From assembly GCA_964541635.1 (NCBI GenBank), contig CAZIQM010000009.1:1-28005 (forward strand): 28,005 nucleotides of DNA. The letters run 5' to 3'. Shown here one piece after another: positions 7,419 to 16,714 of the stretch. The notes under the pieces were generated by a model, which had not been told where the DNA came from, ran no database searches, and saw only the letters and a list, made by a program, of their open reading frames with translations. How positions within the stretch are numbered: position 1 is the stretch's first letter; each line of letters begins with the position of its first letter. This stretch comes from DALYDP01 sp964541635. GTDB taxonomy: Bacteria; Patescibacteriota; Gracilibacteria; Peribacterales; Peribacteraceae. A program made the position numbers and the translations under genes.

Positions 7419-10400
7419 ATGATCAATCGGCGTCCAGGATCGGCGCGCCGGGCAGCGGCCATCGCCGTCGCTCTTCCTTTATATATGCGGCTGGTCGTCC
7501 CGATGGCCGCGGCAATCGTCGCCGCGGGCTTCGTGGCCGTCGCTTTCGCCCAAAACGCCAGTCCGTGTCCCGCTACCCATCCTTCCTGCGGCAGCACCGT
7601 GGTGGGAGGAGCGCGCGAACAATGCGAAAAAGCCGGGATGCTCTTCGGGTGGTCCCCCGGCAACGAGAATTGCAAGCTGCCGAACGGCGCTGACGGGAAG
7701 TGTTATTCCTGCACCGATTACGGCACGTGCCCCGCGAATTACAGTTGCGGCGTCGCCGGGGGTGTCGGCGCGGCGACGTGTCCCGACGGGCAAACCGTCG
7801 AGTGGAGCGACTCCGGAACGTTGTGTGCCTACGGGCAGCCCGTGAGGGACGGCGGACGGTGTTACCGTTGCGTGGATCCGGGCACGATAGATCCGCCGCC
7901 GATGTGCCCCGTCGGGTGTGCGGCCGACAAGGATTGTGGCGGGGACATCCGCTGCAAGATGGGGCAAAACCCCGACGGTTCGTCCACCGGCGAACCGCTG
8001 TGCTGGAAGGATCCCGACAGCAACTTGTGCGTGAAGAAGTGCCTCGTTCCCCGTTGCATCAACAACAAGTGCGAGCTCGCGCCCCCGGCCGAAGGCCAGC
8101 CCGGATATCCGTACGTTCCGTGCGAGGGAATGACGTCCTGTCCCGCGGCGCGCTGCGGCGACGGCGTGGTACAGGGGCACGGCGCGGACGGCCAGCCGAG
8201 CAATCGCGATCCCGGAACGGGCGGCGATTCGTGCGATCTCGGGCAATCGACCTGCGTGAACGTGCCAGGCGCGACCGCCTGCCAGAACGGCGTCTGCATG
8301 CGCACGGTCAACGACCCGATCGTGGGATCGTCCTGCACCTGCAACACCCCTCCGGGCGGAGGCGGCAACACCTGCAATACCGCGGGCACGTCCTGCGCCC
8401 AGATCCCGGACGCGCGCGCGTGCAAAGAGCCGTATTGCGTCGACGTGAACGGACGAAGGATCCAAGGCACTTCGTGCTCCTGCACCCCGGCCCCGGGGCA
8501 GCTGGACTGCCGCAACGGCTACCGGGATTTGCAGGGCCACGTCAGCCAAACGCCGTCGTGCATCGGCGGGTGGTACATCCAGGCGGCCAACTCCACGTGC
8601 AACTGCGTGATCGCGGCCGTTCCCGGCGCGAAAACGTCGTCGACGAACGTCGCGTCGGTCCTGAAAGCCCAGGCCGCGCCGGTCGACGGGGGAGAGGAAT
8701 GCGATGACGGGAACGCCGTCGCCGGCGACGGATGCGGCGCGACCTGCAAGAAGGAAGTCTGCGGCGACGGCACGGTCCAAGCGAAGGGCGCCGACGGCAA
8801 GGAGAACACGCAAGACGACGAGGAATGCGACGACGGGAACATCGACCGCGGCGACGGATGCGACGAGATGTGCAAGAAGGAAAAATGCGGCAACGGCGTG
8901 CACGACTACGGCGAGGAGTGCGACAACGGGGACAGGAACTCCGATACGAAGCCCGGCGCGTGCCGCAAGAACTGCATGTTGGCCAAGTGCAACGACGGAG
9001 TGGTCGACGTCTGGCCCGACGATTTCGGGCTCGACGAGCAGTGCGACTGCGGGCCGGCCTACGCCAATTTCGACTGGGTGGAGGCCAATAAGCCGGGCAC
9101 CACGTTGAAGCCTTACTGCAACATCACGGTCGATGGCCACCCGGCCCTGTGCCATGTCGGCAACTGCCAGGCGTTCTACTGCGGCGACGGATTTACCTTC
9201 AACGCAGGACTCGACCTTGAATCCGGCACGGAGGACGACGAAATGTGCGACGACGGCGTGTTCAACACCGACGGTCTGCCGCCGGGCGCGGAATGCGAGA
9301 ACGCGGCGCAGTGCGGCGGGAAACCGTGCATCAACGGCCAGTGCGTCGACCAAAGCTGCGGCGGTCCGACGGATTGCGCGCAAGGGTTGATGTGCATCTT
9401 GGGCGTGTGCCGCCCGGGCGGCTGCGCCACGAACGGCGATTGCAAGGCCGGCCAAACGTGCAGCGGCGGCAACTGCAGCAGCTGCACGGTCGATACCGAT
9501 TGCGCGAGCGGCTTGTGCTACCCCAACGGCGGATGCGCCCCGGTGAGGGATTGCGAAGGCGCCGAATGCACGTCGCCGTTCAGCTCCTACGGTTGCCGGA
9601 AGGATTGCAAACCCGCGCGTTGCGGCGACGGCATCGTCGACAAAGCCGCCGGCGAAACCTGCGACGAGGGCGAGAAAATGATGAAGTGCCAAGGTTTCCC
9701 GCAGCCGTCGTGCGATTGCGCCATCCCCACCTGGGGATCGCTCAAGGGCGACGGCAAGGAATTCGCGTATTCCTGCTGCGCCGACGGTTCGCGCTGCACG
9801 ATATGGCCGACCGCCACCTGCCCGGCGAACTGCGGCGTGAAAGCGGATCCGCTGAACGATTGCAATAACGGCCGCCTCGACGCGGGAGAGGAGTGCGACA
9901 TCACCGACCAGCTGAAACTCTTCCTCTTCCGTCCCAACCGCGACGGCCGCAAGTTGTCGTTCATCGAAGACAACGGCAAGTGGAAAGCGGTTCCCGCGAC
10001 GATCGAGAAGAAGTACACGGCCATCGACCACGCCCCGGTCGCCCTGGCGTCGCCGGATCGCGCGTGGATCCGCACGCAGACGAATGGCGTCGCCATCACG
10101 TACTTCCACCTGTGGGACGTCGTCGCCGAACAGGGTGAAACCTCCCTCCTCACGGGCCGCGTGGGCGTCGATTTCACCGGCAACGAGAAAGATTGGATGG
10201 TTCTGGAAACGCCGCTCCGTCCCATGAACAACCTCCCGATCCCGATCAGCGACCTCAACTCCGCTATCGCGGTGGTGACCGGCGACGACGCGAAGCACGA
10301 ACTGACCCTCGCGCTCTTCCACGCCTCCGGCAGGCGCCTGACCCAGGACGGCGTCATCAAATCGCCCGTGTCGGTCAGTTCCACGAAGGCGATCAGCATC

Positions 10401-10589
10401 GACGCCCTGGAAATCGAGGTCCGCGCGAGCGCGTCGACCGATCCCAAAGCCTGCGTGGAATGCCTCATCCAGCGCTGCGGCAATAACGTGCTCGAAGAGA
10501 CCCTGGGCGAAACGTGCGACGACGGCAACGCCGAGAGCGGCGACGGGTGCACCGACAAGTGCGAACTTGAAATCTGCGCAGTGCCGTGA
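7419..10589 (+). CDS. Giant exported Cys-rich DUF4215-repeat protein 2
   Basis: A 1056-residue predicted secreted protein of unknown function. The ATG at 7419 lies 1 nt after the stop of protein 1, suggesting translational coupling. An in-frame ATG at 7485 would give a compact signal peptide (MRLVVPMAAAIVAAG...) ending at a plausible AFA/Q cleavage site near residue 45. Cys-rich modules fill most of the chain, including EECDDGNAVAGDGC, EECDDGNIDRGDGC, CGNGVHDYGEECDNG and CGDGIVDKAAGETCDEG. Residues of about 828-1011 form a Cys-free, beta-rich-looking domain inserted between two DUF4215 units, and the protein ends with a last complete unit (GETCDDGNAESGDGC). Unlike its neighbours it has no Ser linkers, and it has no C-terminal anchor, so it may be released or bound through partners. 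Confidence 0.92.
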   Translation: MINRRPGSARRAAAIAVALPLYMRLVVPMAAAIVAAGFVAVAFAQNASPCPATHPSCGSTVVGGAREQCEKAGMLFGWSPGNENCKLPNGADGKCYSCTDYGTCPANYSCGVAGGVGAATCPDGQTVEWSDSGTLCAYGQPVRDGGRCYRCVDPGTIDPPPMCPVGCAADKDCGGDIRCKMGQNPDGSSTGEPLCWKDPDSNLCVKKCLVPRCINNKCELAPPAEGQPGYPYVPCEGMTSCPAARCGDGVVQGHGADGQPSNRDPGTGGDSCDLGQSTCVNVPGATACQNGVCMRTVNDPIVGSSCTCNTPPGGGGNTCNTAGTSCAQIPDARACKEPYCVDVNGRRIQGTSCSCTPAPGQLDCRNGYRDLQGHVSQTPSCIGGWYIQAANSTCNCVIAAVPGAKTSSTNVASVLKAQAAPVDGGEECDDGNAVAGDGCGATCKKEVCGDGTVQAKGADGKENTQDDEECDDGNIDRGDGCDEMCKKEKCGNGVHDYGEECDNGDRNSDTKPGACRKNCMLAKCNDGVVDVWPDDFGLDEQCDCGPAYANFDWVEANKPGTTLKPYCNITVDGHPALCHVGNCQAFYCGDGFTFNAGLDLESGTEDDEMCDDGVFNTDGLPPGAECENAAQCGGKPCINGQCVDQSCGGPTDCAQGLMCILGVCRPGGCATNGDCKAGQTCSGGNCSSCTVDTDCASGLCYPNGGCAPVRDCEGAECTSPFSSYGCRKDCKPARCGDGIVDKAAGETCDEGEKMMKCQGFPQPSCDCAIPTWGSLKGDGKEFAYSCCADGSRCTIWPTATCPANCGVKADPLNDCNNGRLDAGEECDITDQLKLFLFRPNRDGRKLSFIEDNGKWKAVPATIEKKYTAIDHAPVALASPDRAWIRTQTNGVAITYFHLWDVVAEQGETSLLTGRVGVDFTGNEKDWMVLETPLRPMNNLPIPISDLNSAIAVVTGDDAKHELTLALFHASGRRLTQDGVIKSPVSVSSTKAISIDALEIEVRASASTDPKACVECLIQRCGNNVLEETLGETCDDGNAESGDGCTDKCELEICAVP

Positions 10590-10624
10590 TGGACCCGCTT
10601 CGCGTGCATCGGCCGAGCCCCCCG

Positions 10625-10633
10625 TGCTAGGAT
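10625..10633 (+). promoter_or_regulatory. Extended -10 promoter for giant protein 3
   Basis: TGC followed by TAGGAT (10628-10633) is an extended -10 (TGn + TAnnnT), lying 10 nt before the ATG at 10644. It sits in the 54-nt gap between proteins 2 and 3. There is no convincing -35 and no terminator in that gap, so read-through from protein 2 is also possible. Confidence 0.45.
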
Positions 10634-10643
10634 GCGAGGCAGT

Positions 10644-13600
10644 ATGCTACCCTCCTTCGGGAAGCTCACACGCAGGCAGATCGCCACGCTGACGCTCGCT
10701 GCTGCCGTGGTGACCGCGGGCGTGTACCAGGCCGGTTCGCGGTTGGCGCAGGTGGGGGTGGGGGCGGACTTGTGCATCGAGGCGATGGGGCCGTTTTTCC
10801 CCGAACTTCCCAGCCGCATCGACTCCGGTTCTTCCGGCTCGTTCCGCAAGGAAGGGCTCGCGGCTTTCCCCGACGGCAAGCATTTCCTGAAGAGCGTCGG
10901 CGGCAACGAACTCTACCTCTACTCCGTCGACGCCTCGGGCGTCGTCCGCCGCCTGTCCCAAGTCGCGGGCGGACCGTACAAGCACGTCAATGTCGCGGTC
11001 CTCGACGATGAGAAGTTCGTCATCGCCTACACCAGCGGCACGAAGGGCTACGCGCGCGTCGGCCAGCTGACCGGCGACCAGGTCGCCATGGGCGTCCAGA
11101 AGGAATTCACGGATGTGCCCCAAGCCTACGAAAACCGCATCGTCTACGCGATCGACCGCATGACGCCGACGAAGTTCGTCGTCGTGACCGACGTGCCCGC
11201 CACGGAGCCGAGTCCGCTGCAGGCCATCGTCGGCCAGGTGAGCGGCACGGACGTGCAGTGGCAAACCCAACGCACGGTCGTCCCGGAGCGGTATGATCCG
11301 CGGTCCACGGGCGCTTCCTTCGACGTCGCCGGCTACGGCGCGAACGATTTCATCGTGGCGTTCGCCGACGCGTCCGGCGGCACGTACGCCCGCGCGAAGG
11401 TCACCGCCACCAGTCTGTCTTTCCGCGCCGGCCACACGCTCGGCGCCAACGTGCGGTCGGTCGACCTCGCTTCGACTTTCGGCACGCCGCGCGTCGTCTT
11501 GGGGTACGGAAGCCGGGCGGACACGATCTGGCGCGTCCAGGCGGGCGAAATCACCATCACGTCGAGCAACGAGCAATTCGGGCCCATCAACGTCGAGTCC
11601 GTCACGTCCTTGAACGCGGTCGCCGTGTCGTGGATCAACGACGACACCTACGTGGTCGGGCTCAGCGACGGCAAGGGGGTGTATCTCCACCAAGGAACAC
11701 ACGGCGGATCGTCCGTCGCGCAGCGCATCTACGTCAGTGACGATGACGACGTCGTCATGATCGCGGTGTCCGGCAGCGCCGGTGCGCCCGGTCGAGCGGT
11801 GATCGCGCAATCCACGGCCGACCAGGCCACGGCGGGCATCACGGCCACGTACTGTCCCGCGTGCGGCAACGGAAAGCAGGAGGTGGGGGAGCAGTGCGAC
11901 GACGGCAACCAGGTGAACGACGACCAGTGTTCGAACTCGTGTGAGTCGCCGACGTGCGACGACGGCATCGTCCAGATCGGGGAAGTCTGCAACGAGGACG
12001 TCCCCATGGACGACGAACCGATCTGTGATCCGCGCTTCTGCGGCAACGACCAAATGGATCCCGGCGAGCAGTGCGACGACGGAAACAACCTCGACGGCGA
12101 CGAGTGCGATCCGCTGTGCAGGGTCACCTGCGACGATGACGCGGATTGCCCGTCCGGCGAGTGCGCGGGTGGCGTGTGTGTGGAATTGTGCGGCAACGGC
12201 GTGGTCGATCCGCCGATCTGCGTCAGCGACGGCGGGGGCCTCGATTGCCCTCCCCCGAACCCCAACGACATCAAGATGGTCTACTTGCCCGGCGACGTCT
12301 TCGCCACCGGCCACGCGAACGGCGACCTGAACAAGGACGGCAAGATCGACATCGTCGTCGGGTACTACATGGGCAACGGGACGAAGAGCGCCCAGGGTTC
12401 CTACAACGGCATCATCGAAGCGTACATCAACCAGGGTAATGGCACCTTCGCCGCCAAGAAGTTCGTCGCCAACTTCCAGTGGAACGACGGCGGCGGCCAG
12501 CGCGGTCTCGACATCGTCGACGCTGACAACGACGGCGACGGTGACGTCGTCGTCTACGACGCCAATGCGCAGGGGATCGCGGTCTACCGCAACGACAACC
12601 TCACGTTCACGAAATCCCACACCATCCCCGACTATTTCGCGTTCTACCTTTCGCACGGCGACGTGAACAAGGACGGCGATCCCGAGCTCGGCCTCGTCGG
12701 GTTTAAGCTCAGGGTGAGCGGCACGTACGAAAACAGCGTGTTCAAGGGCGCGAACGCCACGACGTTCGCGACGCCCCCGACGCTCCTCAGCGGCAGCACG
12801 GGGTACGACACCATGCGCTTCGCCGACATGGATAACGACGGCGACCAAGACCTTGTGATCTCCACGGCGTCCACGGTGAGTGGCTCGTTCGGCTACCGCC
12901 TCAGCACGTTCCTCAGCAACGGCGACGGCACGTTCTCGGAACCCGTCACGATGTTCGAGCGCGGCGCCAACCCGAACGTACTCTCCATGTCGATCGGCGA
13001 CGCGAACGGCGACGGCAAAAAGGACGTCGCCCTCGGCGAAAACGGCAATACCATCGTCGTTGTCCTCGGCGACGGCCGCGGCGGAGCGCTGAGCAACGCG
13101 GTGATCAACACGCCCTTCCACACGCGGTTCGTCGCCTTCGCGGATCCTTCGGCCGACGGCAAGCTCGACCTCGTCTTCACGCCGGGCCTCGGTACCGAAG
13201 GGAAGAACATTTGGATGATGAAGGGTTCCGGCGACGGCCTCTCCTACGACGTGCCGGAACGGGTCGTCACCGTGTCGCCCCCGGCGTCCGGCCGGCCGCC
13301 GTTCACGTGGAACAGCAGCTACTACTACAACTACGACCTGAAATCGGCCGACTACGACGGCGACGGCCGCTTGGACCTGTCGGTGACGCACGCACTGTCC
13401 AGCGACGGCGCGTCCGTGATCCTCTTCCGTTCGTCCATCGACGGATGCACGCAGATCCCGCCCGTCATCACCTGTTCGCAACCCGAAGAGTGCGACGACG
13501 GTTCCTTGAACGGCCAACCCGGCAAGTGCACGCGGCGCTGCACGCTGTGCGGCAACGGCGTCATCGATACCGTGAACAACGTCACCGAAGCATGCGATGA

Positions 13601-16600
13601 CGGCGATCAGAACGGCGAGTCCGGTTCGACCTGTTCGTTGCGTTGCACCCGCATCGAAAACGACCGCCTCGGCTGCGTCGGCAAGAACCAATGCGGCCTC
13701 GTTCCGGTGTCCTCCGATGCCCCCGTCTGCCAAAACGCCGCGGACTGTCCGTGCAATCCCGCGGATCCCACCTGCAACCCCACCCATCCCGGTTGCGTGG
13801 ACAACGCCTGCGTCCCGACGACGGATCCGTTCGCCGAATTCTGCGACACCAACGCGGATTGCGCCCCGTGCCCCCCATCCAACCCCAACTGCCACGAACA
13901 GTGCAGCCCCCAACTCCTGCAGTGCGTCGCGACCCCGGCCGGTTCCTGCACGGATGCGGAGTGCGCGGACCAGCACTTCACCTGCGTGAACCAGGCATGC
14001 ACGATCCTCCCCGGACCCCAGGGGACAGATCCCGTGTGCACGTCGTCGTCGCAATGCCCGCCCGCCGACCGCCTCGGCTGCGTCGGCAAGAACCAATGCG
14101 GCCTCGTTCCGGTGTCCTCCNNNNNNNNNNNNNNNNNNNNNNNNNNNNNNNNNNNNNNNNNNNNNNNNNNNNNNNNNNNNNNNNNNNNNNNNNNNNNNNN
14201 NNNNNNNNNNNNNNNNNNNNGTGAACCAGGCATGCACGATCCTCCCCGGACCCCAGGGGACAGATCCCGTGTGCAACGTGTTCAGTGATTGCGCACGCTG
14301 CGGCAACGGCGTCACAGAACCGGATCTCGGCGAACAATGCGACGACGGCAACCAGGTGAATGACGACCTATGCACGAACACCTGCAAGCGTTACTGCGTC
14401 GACGACAGAGTGTGCCCCTGCGATGAAGGGACGCACGAATGCACCGGCTCCTGCGGCGACCAGCGCGTGGACATCGGCGAAGCGTGCGACGAAGGACAAA
14501 ACAACCGCATCCAGCCCCCGGAGCTCCTGAAGGATTGGTACTGCAAGGCGCTCTCGTGCACGATTTCCAGCTGCTTCGACAACGGCGACAACGACCACGA
14601 CCAGTTCACCGATAACCTCGATCCGGGTTGCTGGAGGTACGACCTCTCCGCCCTTCGTCCGAAGCGAGGAGGCATCCTCGGGTTCCTTTTGGCGCAGAAC
14701 ACGATCATCACCCCGGTGGAACCGCAGGAATTCCTCGCCGGCAAAGATGACGAAGCATGCCCGCTCGAGATGGTCGACATGGGCGCCTTCTGCGCCACGA
14801 CCTGCGACCCCGGCGACATTTGCCCGAACGGCGACATTTGCCCGGAGAACGGCATTTGCCCGCCCGTGTGCGGCAACAGCATCATCGATACCGACCTCGG
14901 CGAAGAGTGCGACGACGGCAACCTGGATAACGACGACGCGTGCACCAACCAGTGCCGACTCCCGCCCTGCACGGGCCAGAACTGCCCGCGTTGCGGCGAC
15001 GGCGTCTACCAGCCCGAACTCGGCGAGCAGTGCGACGGCTCCGATCCGCCGGCGACCGTCGCGCAGGGATGCACCCAGAACTGCCGGTTGAAGTGCGTCA
15101 AAGACGACCAATGCCCCGGCACCTGCGACGAGGAAGCGGGATTGTGCGTGCCGGCGCAGTGCGGCGACGGCGAGGTGAACCAGCCGTGGGAGCGCTGTGA
15201 CGACGGCGACATCAACAACGACAACGAGTGCAACAACGCGTGCCAGCAGACGTGCAACGAGGATCCCGATTGCGACTCGGGCCGATGCGATAAGGCGCAG
15301 GAAATCTGTTACCCGACCTGCGGCAACCTCCACATCGACCCCGGCGAATCCTGCGACGACGGCAACCTGATCGACAACGACGCCTGCACCAACGCGTGCC
15401 AGTTCCACTGCGTGGACGATTCCACGTGCGACTGCGACGAGACAATCCAGCAGTGCCGCCCCATGTGCGGCAACGGCCGCATCGACCTCGGGGAAGGATG
15501 CGACGACGGCAACCGCGTCGACCGCGATGAGTGCAGCAACCGTTGCCAGGTGCGCTGCCGCCCGGGAACCATGTGCCCCGATAGCCAAGCGTGTCCCCAG
15601 AACGGCGAGTGCCCGCCGCCCGGTTTCTGCGGCGACGGCCTCGTGGACGGCTTCACCGAGCAGTGCGACGACGGCAACCACATCGACACGGACAACTGCA
15701 CCAACGATTGCCACGCCCGTTGCGCGCAGAACCTCGAATGCCCCAACGGCCTGCTGTGCGTGGGGGAGGAGTGCACCGAATGCACCAACAGCCTCCAGTG
15801 CGACGCCGGATTCTGCGTCGACGGCCATTGCCGCCAAGCGCTGCCGATCTGCGGCAACGGCACGGTGGAACCGGGCGAAGTATGCGACGACGCCAACGCC
15901 GACGACGCCGACGGGTGCACAGCAACGTGTTCGTTCCCGATCGGGCACGCGTGCGTCGCGTCGGCGCAGTGCCAGACGCGCCTGTGCCAAAACAGCGTGT
16001 GCCTGCCGTGCAAAAGCGAAGGGCAATGCGGTTCGGGTTTGCGCTGCAGCGAAGGCAACTGCCTCTTCGGCGGCCTGCAGTGCGGCGACGGCACGGTGCA
16101 GGCGGGCGAAGTGTGCGACGACGGCAACTTGATCGAACAGGACCAGTGCACGAGCGCGTGTCTCCTCGCCTTCGGCGAATCCTGCGGCCACGCCTCGGAA
16201 TGCGCCAGCGCGATTTGCTCGGGCGGTTCCTGCACCCCCTGCCGCGCCGACGCCGAGTGTTCCGGCGGCACCCGCTGCGCCATCGGCATGTGCCTTACGA
16301 ACGCCCAAATGGCGCTTATCCCCAACATTTGCGGCAACGGCATGCTGGAAGCCGACGAGGAGTGCGATGACGGCAACAACAACTTCGGCGACGGCTGCAC
16401 GCCGGGCTGCTACGAAGGCAACGCGCCCACGCGCATCGAGGTCGCCGCCAACATGACGGTCCAAATGCCCTTCGGCGCGGAGGGCGGCGAAGGGTCCGGA
16501 GGGGCGTACGGCCAGAACGATCCGCGGCTGCACGGCGGGGCGGGGGACAACCTCAGCAACTCGGGTCCCACCACGGTCGCCGTCATGGCCGCCGGAGCGG

Positions 16601-16647
16601 CGGCGGGGGCAGCGTGGATGCGCCGCCGGTTCGGCAAGAAGCGTTGA
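10644..16647 (+). CDS. Giant Cys-rich surface protein 3 with propellers and sorting-like tail (gap inside)
   Basis: A predicted cell-surface protein, perhaps an adhesin. As given, a 100-N gap breaks the frame into 10632-14288 and 14221-16647. Filling the gap with 270 bp, as its flanks imply, yields one frame of 2057 aa. Order: hydrophobic segment (about residues 13-28); a Cys-free, propeller-like region (about 60-400); several DUF4215 units; an FG-GAP/VCBS-like region (about 545-935) with seven Asp-rich Ca-binding loops such as DLNKDGKID, DADNDGDGD and DYDGDGRLD; a 135-aa tandem duplication; about ten further DUF4215 units; then LSNSGP, a 17-residue hydrophobic stretch and RRRFGKKR. The tail resembles an LPxTG-type sorting signal. 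ATG 10644 is chosen because it follows the extended -10; ATG 10632 is the alternative and overlaps that box. Confidence 0.9.
13662..14274 (+). repeat. Tandem 405-bp duplication, second copy interrupted by a gap
   Basis: The 378 bp at 13662-14039 are followed by a 27-bp spacer and a second copy beginning at 14067. The first 54 bp of the second copy (14067-14120) stand before the Ns and its last 54 bp (14221-14274) stand after them. The period of 405 bp equals 135 codons, so the duplication is in frame. It encodes a Cys-rich segment starting DRLGCVGKNQCGLVPVSS. The visible copies are identical, which suggests a recent duplication. More than two copies are possible. Confidence 0.88.
14121..14220. 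other. Assembly gap (100 N), true size probably about 270 bp
   Basis: The gap lies inside the second copy of a 378-bp repeat. Subtracting the two visible 54-bp ends leaves 270 bp missing, presumably the same sequence as 13716-13985. A fill of 270 bp keeps the frame; the 100-N placeholder does not. Confidence 0.88.
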
Positions 16648-16665
16648 CGTTTAGGCCAGCCGATG

Positions 16666-16696
16666 CCGCGAAGCGCTGTAAGTAGCGCCTCCGCGG
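16666..16696 (+). other. Hairpin between giant genes 3 and 4
   Basis: CCGCG (16666-16670) pairs with CGCGG (16692-16696), enclosing GCGCT (16673-16677) paired with AGCGC (16684-16688) around the loop gtaagt. There is no T-run, so it is either a T-less terminator or a regulatory structure. It ends 1 nt before the extended -10 of gene 4. Confidence 0.5.
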
Positions 16697-16697
16697 G

Positions 16698-16706
16698 TGC
16701 TATGCT
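16698..16706 (+). promoter_or_regulatory. Extended -10 promoter for giant protein 4
   Basis: TGC plus TATGCT (16701-16706) forms an extended -10. It ends 8 nt before the ATG at 16715 with no Shine-Dalgarno sequence between, consistent with a leaderless mRNA. Confidence 0.55.
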
Positions 16707-16714
16707 GGCCCGGA

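Noticed and set aside
14221..14223. GTG at 14221 as the start of a separate gene
   Set aside because: It is the copy of an internal codon at 13986; filling the gap by repeat logic joins it in frame to the upstream gene, and no signal peptide follows.
13662..14274. CRISPR or mobile-element origin for the repeats
   Set aside because: The repeat is a coding, in-frame tandem duplication with no terminal inverted repeats, transposase or short regularly spaced units.
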